From: Pseudomonas tolaasii NCPPB 2192
Lineage (GTDB): Bacteria > Pseudomonadota > Gammaproteobacteria > Pseudomonadales > Pseudomonadaceae
DNA: 64,000 bases
NCBI RefSeq assembly: GCF_002813445.1
Contig: NZ_PHHD01000001.1
Span: forward strand, 3,348,001 to 3,412,000
Direction: 5' to 3'
Shown here: positions 1 to 8,948 of the stretch, one piece after another
How the letters are laid out: each line of letters starts with the position of its first letter
Position numbering within the stretch: position 1 is the first letter of the stretch
Position numbers and translations under genes: made by a program
Notes under the pieces: generated by a model
The model's input: only the letters and a program-made list of their open reading frames with translations
Database searches by the model: none
Told to the model about the DNA's origin: nothing

Positions 1-1875
1 CCGTCCATCGACAAGATCAACCCGGACCTGCGCATTCACCTGCGCCTGGACCGCGGCGAAGCCATCCTTTCTCTCGACCTGTCCGGCCACAGCCTGCACC
101 AGCGCGGCTACCGCCTGCAGCAGGGCGCGGCACCGTTGAAGGAAAACCTGGCGGCTGCCATTTTGATCCGTGCCGGCTGGCCGCGCATTGCTGCCGAAGG
201 CGGCGCGCTGAGCGACCCGATGTGCGGTGTGGGGACCTTCCTGGTAGAAGGCGCGATGATCGCCTCCGACATGGCCCCCAACCTCAACCGTGAACTGTGG
301 GGCTTCACCACCTGGCTCGGCCACGTCCCGGCGCTGTGGAAAAAACTGCACGCCGAGGCCGCAGAACGTGCCGCCATCGGCATGAACAAGCCGCCGCTGT
401 GGATCCGTGGCTACGAAGCCGACCCGCGTTTGATCCAGCCCGCGCGCAACAACATCGAACGTGCCGGCCTGAGCCACTGGATCAAGGTGTACCAGGGCGA
501 AGTCGGCACCTTCGAGCCGCGCCCGGACCAGAATCAGAAAGGCCTGGTCATCTGCAACCCGCCATACGGCGAGCGTTTGGGTGACGAAGCCAGCCTGTTG
601 TACCTCTACCAGAACCTCGGCGAGCGTTTGCGCCAGGCGTGCATGGGCTGGGAAGCGGCGGTGTTTACCGGCGCGCCGGACCTGGGCAAGCGCATGGGTA
701 TCCGCAGCCACAAGCAGTATTCGTTCTGGAACGGCGCGTTGCCGTGCAAGTTGCTGCTGATCAAGGTCAACCCGGACCAGTTCGTCACCGGCGAGCGTCG
801 CACTCCGGAACAACGACAGGCCGAGCGCGAGCAAGCCGCTTATGACCAGGCCCCGACCGAGCCGCAAGAACGTCAGTACAACAAGAACGGCAACCCGATC
901 AAACCGGCACCGGCGCCTGTGGTTGAACAGGCGCGTCTGAGCGAAGGCGGGCAGATGTTCGCCAACCGCCTGCAGAAGAATCTCAAACTGCTGGGCAAGT
1001 GGGCCAAACGTGAAGGCGTGGATTGCTACCGCGTGTACGACGCCGACATGCCGGAATACTCCATGGCCATCGACCTGTACCACGACTGGGTCCACGTGCA
1101 GGAGTACGCCGCGCCCAAATCCATCGACCCGGAAAAAGCCTCCGCGCGCATGTTCGATGCCCTGGCGGCCATTCCCCAGGCGCTGAACATCGACAAGAGC
1201 CGCGTGGTGGTCAAGCGTCGCGAACGTCAGAGCGGCACCAAGCAATACGAGCGTCAGAGCGCCCAGGGCAAGTTCACCGAGGTCAGCGAAGGCGGCGTGA
1301 AGTTGCTCGTCAACCTCACCGATTACCTGGACACCGGCCTGTTCCTCGACCACCGCCCGATGCGCCTGCGCATCCAGAAAGAAGCGGCCGGCAAGCGCTT
1401 CCTCAACCTGTACTGCTACACCGCCACGGCGAGTGTGCACGCGGCCAAGGGCGGTGCGCGCAGCACTACCAGCGTCGACCTGTCCAAGACCTATCTGGAC
1501 TGGGCGCGTCGCAACTTCTCCCTCAACGGTTTCTCCGACAAGAACCGTCTGGAGCAGGGTGATGTGATGGCGTGGCTGGAGGCCAGCCGCGATGAGTTCG
1601 ACTTGATCTTCATCGACCCGCCGACCTTCTCCAATTCCAAGCGCATGGAAGGCATCTTCGACGTGCAGCGCGACCATGTGCAGTTGCTTGACCTGGCCAT
1701 GGCACGCCTGGCGCCGGGCGGCGTGTTGTACTTCTCGAACAACTTCCGCAAGTTCGCGCTGGAGGACAACCTCAGCGAACGTTATGCGGTGGAGGAAATC
1801 AGCGACAAGACCATCGACCCGGATTTCGCCCGTAACGCGAAGATTCACCGGGCGTGGAAAATCACCGCGCGCTGA
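1..1875 (+). CDS. rlmL: Bifunctional 23S rRNA methyltransferase RlmK/RlmL, 3' part
   Basis: Fused enzyme that makes N2-methylguanine 2445 (RlmL half) and N7-methylguanine 2069 (RlmK half) in 23S rRNA during assembly of the large subunit. The reading frame is open from the first base of the window. 624 codons remain of a usual length near 750, so the N-terminal THUMP region lies outside. The RlmL half shows the SAM-binding DPMCGVGTF motif at visible residue 72 and the catalytic NPPYGERLG motif near residue 186. The RlmK half shows FLNLYCYTATASVHAA and the catalytic IDPPTFSNSKRM near residue 539. Both catalytic halves look intact. A strong intrinsic terminator follows directly. The identification rests on the fusion order and both catalytic motifs. 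Confidence 0.95.
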   Translation, partial: PSIDKINPDLRIHLRLDRGEAILSLDLSGHSLHQRGYRLQQGAAPLKENLAAAILIRAGWPRIAAEGGALSDPMCGVGTFLVEGAMIASDMAPNLNRELWGFTTWLGHVPALWKKLHAEAAERAAIGMNKPPLWIRGYEADPRLIQPARNNIERAGLSHWIKVYQGEVGTFEPRPDQNQKGLVICNPPYGERLGDEASLLYLYQNLGERLRQACMGWEAAVFTGAPDLGKRMGIRSHKQYSFWNGALPCKLLLIKVNPDQFVTGERRTPEQRQAEREQAAYDQAPTEPQERQYNKNGNPIKPAPAPVVEQARLSEGGQMFANRLQKNLKLLGKWAKREGVDCYRVYDADMPEYSMAIDLYHDWVHVQEYAAPKSIDPEKASARMFDALAAIPQALNIDKSRVVVKRRERQSGTKQYERQSAQGKFTEVSEGGVKLLVNLTDYLDTGLFLDHRPMRLRIQKEAAGKRFLNLYCYTATASVHAAKGGARSTTSVDLSKTYLDWARRNFSLNGFSDKNRLEQGDVMAWLEASRDEFDLIFIDPPTFSNSKRMEGIFDVQRDHVQLLDLAMARLAPGGVLYFSNNFRKFALEDNLSERYAVEEISDKTIDPDFARNAKIHRAWKITAR

Positions 1876-1895
1876 TCACTGCACCAAGTTGGTAC

Positions 1896-1940
1896 AAAAA
1901 AGCCGCAAGCCTTGATTATTCGAGGCTTGCGGCTTTTTTG
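1896..1940 (+). terminator. Intrinsic terminator after rlmL
   Basis: A perfect 12-bp stem (AGCCGCAAGCCT at 1901-1912 pairing with AGGCTTGCGGCT at 1923-1934) with a 10-nt loop is followed by a T run. An A run lies on the 5' side, so it could work in both directions. Confidence 0.9.
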
Positions 1941-1943
1941 CGC

Positions 1944-1972
1944 TGGTCAAACACAATGCCTGTGGCTATAAT
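1944..1972 (+). promoter_or_regulatory. Candidate sigma-70 promoter of the GGDEF gene
   Basis: TGGTCA (1944-1949, four of six consensus bases) and a perfect TATAAT (1967-1972) are separated by 17 bp. They lie just after the rlmL terminator and about 50 bp before the diguanylate cyclase start. Confidence 0.6.
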
Positions 1973-2025
1973 TGAAAGCCTAGCCAAAGTGACACCCCCG
2001 CACGCTGGCGTTGTGAGTGTTGCCT

Positions 2026-4410
2026 ATGCCGTTACAAGCCGTCCGCCCGAAAATCCTTGGCTTTATCAGTGAGCAGGCGTCGGCTTGGCTGGTGGCATTG
2101 GTGGTGTTATTGGCAGGTGGCGCGCTGACGGTGATCATCGCGTGGGCGGCTGCCGACCTTTATCAACAACAGGTGCGTCAGCGTTTCCAGTTGCTGGTCA
2201 ACGAGCGCTACACCCGGCTGCAAGAACGTTTTGAGGACCAGGAGCAGCGCCTGGGAAGCCTGCGCCGTTTCTTCATCAACTCCAGTGATGTGTCCCGTGC
2301 CGAGTTCGACGGTTTCGCTCAGCCGTTGCTGTTGCGCGCCAGGGCTTATGCGTGGGCGCCGCGGATTTATCGGGACCAGCGCAGCCAGTTTGAGCAGGAA
2401 ATCTCCCGCCAGCGCGGTGTGCCGTTTGCCATCCGTGAACTCAACTCGGCGGGTGAACTGGCGCCGGCTTCCGAGCGTGATGAATACGTGCCGGTGCTCT
2501 ACAGCCAGACCCAAAGCCTGCTCGGTTCGCCCCTGGGTTTTGACCTGCTGGCTCAACCGCTGCGACGCTCGGCCCTTGAGCGCGCGCAAAAAACCGGCAA
2601 GCCGGCGGTGTCCCAACCGATGCAATTGGTGGGCGTGGAGCCGGCTTATGCTGCCGGGGTGCTGTTGGTGTCTCCCGTCAGCAAGGCCCCGGAAGCCGAG
2701 CCCTATGGGTTTGTGATGGCGGTAATCAGCATGCGCCAGCTGGTGGCTGACGGTTTGCCCAAACCCAACCGCGACAACCTGGTGATGCAGATTGTCGACA
2801 CCTCCGACACCCAGCAACGCGTGCTGTACGCATCCAGCAATGCCGTGGGCAAAAGCGACCTCACGGCGGCGCGTCGCCTCACCCTTGGTGACCACGTTTA
2901 TGCGCTGACCGTGCGCACCAGCCAGGTGTTCGACCAGGCCAATCACTCCTCGATGAGCACCATCCTGACCATGGGCGGGCTTCTCAGCCTGTTGCTCAGC
3001 GCGTTGCTGTACGTGTTGGTCAGTCAGCGCCAGCGGGCGTTGAAACTGGTGGACCAACGCACCGTTCAGTTGCGCCAGCGTGAGCAGGAGTTGCGCGGCG
3101 CGCACGGGCAATTGCGCAGTGTGCTGAATGCCGCCACCCAGGTTGCGATCATTGCCACTGACCTGCGTGGCGTCATCAACACCTTCAATGCGGGCGCCGA
3201 GCAGATGCTGGGCTTCAAGTCCGAACAGGTGCTGGGGCGCATGACCCTGGAAAGTCTGCACCTGGCCACCGAGCTTGAAGCGCGCGCCGCGAATTTGAGT
3301 GTGGCACTGGGCAAGCGAATCCCGCCGAGCCAGGCCATGCTGGTGGAGAGCCCGGATAATTTGCACGAAGCCCGCGAGTGGACGTTGCTGCGTCAGGACA
3401 ACAGCCCGCTGACCGTCAATATGCTCGGGACGGTATTGCTGGATGACCACGGCCTGTGGATCGGGCACCTGGCGATTTACCTGGACGTTACCGAACAAAA
3501 GCGCGCCTACGAAGCGCTGGCCGTGCGCGACCGGCTGCTGAAAAAACTCAGTTCCCATGTTCCCGGCGGGATTTTCCAGTTCACCCTGGAGCCTCAGGAC
3601 AACTGGCGTTTCATCTATGCCAGCGATGGCATACGCGACATCTATGAAATCGAACCTGCCGTGTTGCAGCAGGATGCGAACAAGGTCTTCGAGCGCATTC
3701 ACCCGCAGGACGCCGAGCGGGTGCGGGCGTCGATTCGCCTGTCGGCGCTGCAATTGAGCCATTGGCGCGAAGAATACCGCGTGCTGCTGCCGCACCGGGG
3801 CCTGCGCTGGATTCGCGGTGAAGCCACGCCGGAAGAGTTGGCGGGTGGGGGGACGCTTTGGCACGGATATGTGTCGGACATTTCCGACCTCAAACGGGTT
3901 GAAGAGGAGCTGCGCGCGTTGTCGATCACCGACGCGCTGACGGGCATTCACAACCGCCGCTATTTCCAGGACCGGCTCAAGGCCGAAATGCTGCGGCTCA
4001 ATCGCACCTCGGGTGCGTTGTCGCTGATCATGCTCGATATCGATCACTTCAAGCGCATCAATGACCAGCACGGTCACGGTGTGGGCGACGGAGTGTTGCA
4101 GGAAGTGTGCAAGCGCATTGGCCAGCGCCTGCGGCGCACCGATGTGTTCTGCCGTTTGGGCGGCGAAGAATTTGTGGTGCTGTGCCCCAACACCGACGCC
4201 GACCAGGCTTACAGCGTGGCCCTGGAATTGTGGCAGTCATTGCGCAGTGCGCCGATGGACGCGGTAGGGGTGGTGACCGCCAGCTTTGGTGTGGCCAGTT
4301 GGCGGCTCGATGAGGGCATTGACGGGCTGTTACTGCGCGCGGACTCGGCCGTGTATGTGGCCAAGCAGGCAGGCCGGGACCGGGTGGAGGCTGAACGGCT
4401 AAGCGCCTGA
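2026..4410 (+). CDS. Membrane CHASE-PAS-GGDEF diguanylate cyclase
   Basis: Predicted to make cyclic di-GMP from two GTP in response to a periplasmic ligand. The protein is 794 residues from the ATG at 2026; a GTG at 2017 in the same frame is an alternative start. Order: membrane segment (about 16-40), periplasmic CHASE-type sensor (about 60-225), second membrane segment (about 308-330), a PAS domain (about 355-475), a PAS fold of the PAS_3 type with RWIRGEATP (about 510-610), and a C-terminal GGDEF domain. The signature is GGEEF at 712-716, an active variant. RRTD five residues before it is an intact I-site for product inhibition. No EAL domain follows, so it is probably a synthase only. It is transcribed alone between a terminator and a REP pair. 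The ligand cannot be read from sequence. Confidence 0.9.
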   Translation: MPLQAVRPKILGFISEQASAWLVALVVLLAGGALTVIIAWAAADLYQQQVRQRFQLLVNERYTRLQERFEDQEQRLGSLRRFFINSSDVSRAEFDGFAQPLLLRARAYAWAPRIYRDQRSQFEQEISRQRGVPFAIRELNSAGELAPASERDEYVPVLYSQTQSLLGSPLGFDLLAQPLRRSALERAQKTGKPAVSQPMQLVGVEPAYAAGVLLVSPVSKAPEAEPYGFVMAVISMRQLVADGLPKPNRDNLVMQIVDTSDTQQRVLYASSNAVGKSDLTAARRLTLGDHVYALTVRTSQVFDQANHSSMSTILTMGGLLSLLLSALLYVLVSQRQRALKLVDQRTVQLRQREQELRGAHGQLRSVLNAATQVAIIATDLRGVINTFNAGAEQMLGFKSEQVLGRMTLESLHLATELEARAANLSVALGKRIPPSQAMLVESPDNLHEAREWTLLRQDNSPLTVNMLGTVLLDDHGLWIGHLAIYLDVTEQKRAYEALAVRDRLLKKLSSHVPGGIFQFTLEPQDNWRFIYASDGIRDIYEIEPAVLQQDANKVFERIHPQDAERVRASIRLSALQLSHWREEYRVLLPHRGLRWIRGEATPEELAGGGTLWHGYVSDISDLKRVEEELRALSITDALTGIHNRRYFQDRLKAEMLRLNRTSGALSLIMLDIDHFKRINDQHGHGVGDGVLQEVCKRIGQRLRRTDVFCRLGGEEFVVLCPNTDADQAYSVALELWQSLRSAPMDAVGVVTASFGVASWRLDEGIDGLLLRADSAVYVAKQAGRDRVEAERLSA

Positions 4411-4430
4411 ATATCGACGCGTGACAACAA

Positions 4431-4522
4431 TGTGGGAGCGGGCTTGCCCGCGAATACGGAGTGTCAGTCTCAGATGTGTTGACTGATTCACCGCTTTCGC
4501 GAGCAAGCCCGCTCCCACAGGG
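4431..4522. repeat. REP pair (inverted)
   Basis: TGTGGGAGCGGGCTTGCCCGCGA at the left is inverted at the right end (CGCGAGCAAGCCCGCTCCCACA) around a spacer of about 45 bp. It fills the space between the converging GGDEF gene and dacB. This is the main REP family of the window. Confidence 0.9.
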
Positions 4523-4535
4523 GATTGCGTGTTGC

Positions 4536-5996
4536 CTAGAGGACCGGGGCGGCTGCTACGGCTTTGGGCTGGCGATACAGGTCCAGCAGCACCTGATCCA
4601 GCACTGACGATGCACCCCACGGTTTCGAGTCGTTGAGGATCGCTACCACCACCCACGAGTTGCCGTTGTTGTCGCGACTGAAACCGGCGATGGCGCGCAC
4701 GGTGTTCAAGGTGCCGGTCTTGACGTGGGCCTCACCGCGCATGGCGGTGGTTTTCAAGCGTTTGCGCATGGTGCCATCGGTACCGGCAATCGGCAGCGAG
4801 CTGATGTATTCCGCGGCGTACGGGCCTTTCCACGCGGCCTGCAGCATGGCCGCCATCTCGCGGGCGCTGACCCGTTCGGCGCGGGACAGGCCGGAGCCGT
4901 TCTCCATGACCAGGTGCGGCGCGGTGATGCCTTTCTTCGCCAGCCACTGGCGCACCACACGTTGCGCGGCCCTGGCGTCGTCGCCGTCGGCATCGTTGCG
5001 GAACTGCGCGCCCAGGCTCAGGAACAGCTGCTGGGCCATGGTGTTGTTACTGAATTTGTTGATGTCGCGGATGATTTCCGCCAGGTCCGGCGAGAACGCA
5101 CGGGCCAGCACCTTCGCGTCTTTCGGTACAGGTGCCTGGATGTCACGGCCCTGGATGGTCCCGCCCAATTCCTGCCAGATAGCGCGCACGGCGCCGGCGG
5201 TGTAGGTGGCGTGGTCCAGCAGCGACAGATAAGTCTGCGAACTGCAGCCGTCGGCCAATTGGCCGCTGACGGTCACGGTCACGCTGCCATCGGCGGCGGT
5301 CACCGGGCTGTAGCGCACGTCGCCCGTGCATTGCTTGGCGTTTGAGACTTTCACCTGGTTGTCGATACGAATGCTCGCAATCGGCGGTTCCACCGACACG
5401 ATGACCCGGCCCGAATCATTGCGCGTGACGAAACGCAGGGCCTTGAGGTTAACCAGCAGGGCATCCGGCTTGACCAGGAACGGCTTGTTCTCGTCGTTGC
5501 CGTCGTCGTTGAATTCGGGCAGTTGCGGCTGGTTGAAGAAACTGCGGTCGAGTACCAAGTCGCCGGTGACTTGCTGCACGCCGTTGGCACGCAGGTCACG
5601 CATCAGCAGCCAGAGCTTTTCCATGTTCAGCTTGGGGTCGCCGCCGCCCTTGAGGTACAGGTTGCCGTGCAACACGCCACCGCTGAGGGTGCCGTCGGTG
5701 TAGAACTCGGTTTTCCACTGGTGGTTGGGGCCGAGCATTTCCAGGGCCGCGTACGTGGTGACCAGCTTCATGGTGGAGGCCGGGTTCACCGAGACGTCGG
5801 CGTTGAACACGGTTGGGGTGCCGGGGCCGTTGAGCGGCAGCATCACCAGAGACAGTGAGGTATTGGGAATCTTGGCTTTCTGAAGCGCCTGCTGAACATT
5901 CGGCGGCAGGGTGTTGTTGATGGGGGCGGCGGAGATGGAAAAGGCCAGTGGCAGAAGAACGCTGGCAAGCAAAAATGGACGCAAGGATTTGATCAT
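4536..5996 (-). CDS. dacB: D-alanyl-D-alanine carboxypeptidase/endopeptidase (PBP4)
   Basis: Low-molecular-weight class C penicillin-binding protein that trims D-Ala from peptidoglycan stems and cuts peptide cross-links in the periplasm. It has 486 residues. The start at 5996 was chosen because it begins directly with a cleavable signal peptide (MIKSLRPFLLASVLLPLAF, cleavage near SAA at about 24). The frame is open 51 codons further upstream, but that extension would bury the signal. The three active-site motifs are intact: STMK (S74, K77), SNN (316-318) and KTG (426-428). The long insert between the first two motifs is typical of PBP4. The gene is monocistronic and divergent from yggL. Confidence 0.95.
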   Translation of the reverse strand: MIKSLRPFLLASVLLPLAFSISAAPINNTLPPNVQQALQKAKIPNTSLSLVMLPLNGPGTPTVFNADVSVNPASTMKLVTTYAALEMLGPNHQWKTEFYTDGTLSGGVLHGNLYLKGGGDPKLNMEKLWLLMRDLRANGVQQVTGDLVLDRSFFNQPQLPEFNDDGNDENKPFLVKPDALLVNLKALRFVTRNDSGRVIVSVEPPIASIRIDNQVKVSNAKQCTGDVRYSPVTAADGSVTVTVSGQLADGCSSQTYLSLLDHATYTAGAVRAIWQELGGTIQGRDIQAPVPKDAKVLARAFSPDLAEIIRDINKFSNNTMAQQLFLSLGAQFRNDADGDDARAAQRVVRQWLAKKGITAPHLVMENGSGLSRAERVSAREMAAMLQAAWKGPYAAEYISSLPIAGTDGTMRKRLKTTAMRGEAHVKTGTLNTVRAIAGFSRDNNGNSWVVVAILNDSKPWGASSVLDQVLLDLYRQPKAVAAAPVL

Positions 5997-6232
5997 AAGG
6001 AATAAGACCCTACTGCTGAGAAGGGTGAAAAAGGCGAGGGGTGTGTAAGAAAATCCCTCATTAGTCATGAAAGTGTCGGCATTATGCCCCAAGGTGGATC
6101 CACTTGTAGCTGAACGATAGCTGGTATTGGGCGTTTTTTTTACAGGCATTGTGCCGCCTGTCCCAGAGAGTCGGGCAATCGCCGCCTTAAACTGCTAAAG
6201 TGCCGCCCGTTATTACTTAAGAGGATTGTTCC

Positions 6233-6577
6233 ATGGCGACTAACCGTTCCCAGCGTCTGCGCAAAAAACTGTGCGTTGATGAATTTCAAGAGCTGGGTTT
6301 CGAACTGAACCTGGACTTCAACGAAGGCCTGAGTGAAGAAGCTATTGACGCTTTCCTCGACGCATTCCTGAAAGAAGCGATGGAGGCCAATGGCCTCGGC
6401 TATGTGGGCGGCGATGACTACGGTCTGGTTTGCCTGCAGAAGCGTGGCTCGGTCAGCGCAGAACAGCGTGCTGCTGTTGAAAGCTGGCTCAAAGGCCGCA
6501 GCGAGCTGAAAAGCGCTGAAGTCAGCCCATTGCTGGACGTCTGGTACCCGGACAAGCCGATCAACGCGGCCAAGTGA
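6233..6577 (+). CDS. yggL: YggL family ribosome-associated protein
   Basis: Small acidic cytoplasmic protein (114 residues) of the YggL/DUF469 family, whose E. coli member is reported to bind the 50S subunit. The N-terminus carries the typical basic segment NRSQRLRKKLCVDEFQELGF, followed by an acidic helix region (EGLSEEAIDAFLDAFL) and a C-terminal DVWYPDKP. A ribosome-binding site (AAGAGGA) lies 9 bp before the ATG. It stands alone, divergent from dacB, and ends in a strong terminator. The precise role of the family in ribosome biogenesis is not settled. Confidence 0.92.
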   Translation: MATNRSQRLRKKLCVDEFQELGFELNLDFNEGLSEEAIDAFLDAFLKEAMEANGLGYVGGDDYGLVCLQKRGSVSAEQRAAVESWLKGRSELKSAEVSPLLDVWYPDKPINAAK

Positions 6578-6581
6578 TGTT

Positions 6582-6612
6582 AAAAAAGGCGACCCTCGGG
6601 TCGCCTTTTTTT
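6582..6612 (+). terminator. Bidirectional terminator between yggL and benE
   Basis: The stem AAGGCGACCC/GGGTCGCCTT with a 2-3 nt loop is flanked by A6 on the left and T7 on the right. It therefore serves both converging genes; the stop codon of the leftward gene overlaps its T run. Confidence 0.9.
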
Positions 6613-7801
6613 ATGCCTTGCGCCAGTTCAGTATCAGCAGCGTCAACACCCCCGCCACAATCCCCCAGAACGCCGACCCGATGGAAAACAGCGTCAAGCC
6701 TGACGCAGTGACCATAAAAGTGATCAGCGCCGCTTCCCGTTCCTTCGGCTCATTCATGGCGATGCTCAGGCCATTGATGATCGAGCCAAACAACGCCAGG
6801 GCCGCAATCGACAGCACCAGCTCTTTGGGCAGGGCGGCGAACAATGCTGCGAGCGTTGCGCCAAACACGCCGGCAATGCCGTAGAACACGCCGCACCACA
6901 CCGCTGCGGTGTAGCGCTTGTTGCGGTCTTCATGGGCGTGGGGCCCGGTGCAGATTGCCGCGCTGATGGCGGCCAGGTTGATGCCGTGGGAGCCGAAGGG
7001 CGCCAGCACCAGCGACGCCAACCCGGTGGCGGTGATCAGCGGTGAGGCCGGCACGGTGTAGCCGTCGGCGCGCAACACGGCAACGCCGGGCATGTTCTGC
7101 GAGGTCATCGCCACCACGAACAGCGGGATGCCGATGCTGATGGTCGCCGCCAGCGAGAAGTGCGGCGTGGTCCACACCGGCGTCGCCACTTCCAGGTGAA
7201 AGCCGCTGAAATCCAGCAGCCCCATGATGCCGGACAGCAGGGTGCCGATGATCAGTGCGGCCAGCACCGCATAGCGTGGCGACAGGCGCTTGATGATCAG
7301 GTAGGTGAAAATCATCCCCAGCACCAGGCCGGTGCGGTGTTGTGCGGCGACGAAAATCTCGCTGCCGATCTTGAACAGAATCCCCGCCAGCAGCGCTGCC
7401 GCCAATGACGCCGGAATGCGCTTGACCAGCTTTTCAAAGCTGCCGGTCAGCCCGCACAGCGTCACCAGCACTGCGCAGGTGATGTAGGCGCCGATGGCTT
7501 CGCCGTAACTCACGCCGCCCAGGCTGGTGATCAACAGCGCCGCGCCCGGCGTGGACCAGGCAATGGTGATCGGCGTGCGGTAGCGCAGGGACAGGCCGAT
7601 GCTGCACACCGCCATGCCGATGGAAATCGCCCAGATCCACGATGAAATCTGCGCCGTGGTCAAGCCGGCAGCCTGACCGGCCTGGAACATCAGCACCAGG
7701 GAACTGGTGTAACCGGTCATCATGGCGATAAAGCCGGCAACGACGGCCGACGCAGAAGTGTCGGCCAGTGGGCGCAAAGGCGCTTGAGTGGCGTCGGTCA
7801 T
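6611..7801 (-). CDS. benE: BenE-family proton symporter
   Basis: Integral membrane protein of 396 residues, with about 11-12 hydrophobic segments, of the BenE (benzoate:H+ symporter) family. Family landmarks include the N-terminal FIAMMTGYTSSLVLMFQAGQAAG, the TPGAALL segment near residue 85, and the NMPGVAVLRADGY segment in the middle. It is divergent from a GntR/FCD regulator and sits beside the guanine/xanthine genes. No benzoate-degradation gene is visible, so the substrate may not be benzoate; a purine or other aromatic acid is possible from context. The symbol follows the family name, not a proven substrate. Confidence 0.82.
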   Translation of the reverse strand: MTDATQAPLRPLADTSASAVVAGFIAMMTGYTSSLVLMFQAGQAAGLTTAQISSWIWAISIGMAVCSIGLSLRYRTPITIAWSTPGAALLITSLGGVSYGEAIGAYITCAVLVTLCGLTGSFEKLVKRIPASLAAALLAGILFKIGSEIFVAAQHRTGLVLGMIFTYLIIKRLSPRYAVLAALIIGTLLSGIMGLLDFSGFHLEVATPVWTTPHFSLAATISIGIPLFVVAMTSQNMPGVAVLRADGYTVPASPLITATGLASLVLAPFGSHGINLAAISAAICTGPHAHEDRNKRYTAAVWCGVFYGIAGVFGATLAALFAALPKELVLSIAALALFGSIINGLSIAMNEPKEREAALITFMVTASGLTLFSIGSAFWGIVAGVLTLLILNWRKA

Positions 7802-7929
7802 GGGGAGGTGTTCCTTTTACCTGGGGAGTTGCCGATAGGGGCGCGGATTCAAGCCTAAACTCAAACGTAACGAGTCATTGCAATACAGCCGTGCCCGCAA
7901 ACAGCCGTACAGTGTGTTGGCGCATTCGG

Positions 7930-7939
7930 TTGTGTACAA
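7930..7939. promoter_or_regulatory. Candidate GntR operator
   Basis: TTGTGTACAA, an inverted TTGT/ACAA with a 2-bp centre, lies in the 226-bp space between the divergent transporter and GntR genes. FCD-type GntR proteins often bind short TTGT..ACAA-like palindromes; the assignment is inferred. Confidence 0.35.
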
Positions 7940-8027
7940 TGTGCCCTGTTTTTAGGTGATACTTGCCAGCAACCTGTTGTTGACGTATTACCGTTAATTC
8001 GCCGCCGTTCTCCAAACCCGAGTGCCC

Positions 8028-8792
8028 ATGAACGAACAGTTGCAACCTCTCAAGAAACAACCGCGAGCCGGCAAGGCTGGTCGCAGCGGAACCCAGGACG
8101 ATATCGTCTATGCGCATATCTTCGAGGCGATCCTCGAACAACGCCTGGCACCCGGTACCAAATTGAGTGAAGAGGCACTGGGCGAAATCTTCGGCGTGAG
8201 CCGCACCATTATCCGTCGCGCGCTGTCGCGTCTGGCCCATGAAGGCGTGGTACTGCTGCGGCCCAACCGTGGCGCGGTGGTAGCAAGCCCAAGCGTGGAG
8301 GAAGCGCGCCAGGTGTTTCTGGCCCGTCGGCTGGTAGAGCGGGCGATCACGGAGCTGGCGGTGCAGCACGCGACCGCCGAGCAACTGGCCGAGTTGCGGC
8401 AGATGGTCAACGACGAACGCGACAGCTTTTCGCGCGGCGATCGTGGTGCCGGCATCCGCCTTTCCGGCGAATTCCACCTGAAGCTGGCCGAAGCGGCGAA
8501 GAATGCGCCGTTGATCAGCTTCCAGCGCAGCCTGGTTTCCCAGACTTCATTGATCATCGCCCAGTACGAAAGCGGCAACCGCTCGCACTGCTCCTACGAT
8601 GAGCACACCCAGTTGATCGACGCGATCGAAGCGCGCGATGCGACACTGGCGGTGAATTTGATGATGCATCACATGGATCACATCGACAGCAAGCTCAACC
8701 TCGATGAAGAGAGCGCGTCGGATGATCTGCATGCGGTGTTCTCGCATTTGCTGCAGACCAAGAAGCCGGGGCGTTCTTCGATCAAACTCTGA
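8028..8792 (+). CDS. GntR-family (FCD) transcriptional regulator
   Basis: 254-residue repressor-type regulator. The N-terminal winged helix-turn-helix spans about residues 25-90 (LSEEALGEIFGVSRTIIRRALSRLAHEGVV is the DNA-reading part). A C-terminal all-helical FCD ligand domain follows, with conserved metal or ligand histidines in FHLKLAE and MMHHMDH. The ATG at 8028 is preferred over an in-frame GTG two codons earlier. It is divergent from the BenE-type transporter and next to guaD/xdh, so it probably regulates uptake or use of a purine or related compound. The effector is unknown. Confidence 0.88.
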   Translation: MNEQLQPLKKQPRAGKAGRSGTQDDIVYAHIFEAILEQRLAPGTKLSEEALGEIFGVSRTIIRRALSRLAHEGVVLLRPNRGAVVASPSVEEARQVFLARRLVERAITELAVQHATAEQLAELRQMVNDERDSFSRGDRGAGIRLSGEFHLKLAEAAKNAPLISFQRSLVSQTSLIIAQYESGNRSHCSYDEHTQLIDAIEARDATLAVNLMMHHMDHIDSKLNLDEESASDDLHAVFSHLLQTKKPGRSSIKL

Positions 8793-8803
8793 CCCCAATA
8801 AAA

Positions 8804-8928
8804 AATGTGGGAGCTGGGCTTGTGTGGGAGCTGGCTTGCCTGCGATGGCATCACCTTGGTCTAACTGAGAGACCGAGGTGTTTGCATCGCAGGCAAGCCA
8901 GCTCCCACAACAAGCTGCTCCCACATTT
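8804..8928. repeat. Compound REP element
   Basis: Two partial head units (GTGGGAGCTGGGCTT, then GTGGGAGCTGGCTTGCCTGCGA) are followed by the inverted full unit and a truncated inverted unit (AGCTGCTCCCACATTT). The result is a nested palindrome between the converging regulator gene and guaD. Confidence 0.85.
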
Positions 8929-8948
8929 GTTTTGTGGTGTGGCCGGAA

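Noticed and set aside
2107..4077. A 656-codon minus-strand open frame
   Set aside because: It is antisense to the GGDEF gene, whose domains are clear. The translated product is His/Gln/Arg-rich with no domain.
4431..4522. REP pairs as intrinsic terminators
   Set aside because: The arms can form hairpins but lack T runs. The same units recur in both orientations and within operons, so they are listed as repeats.
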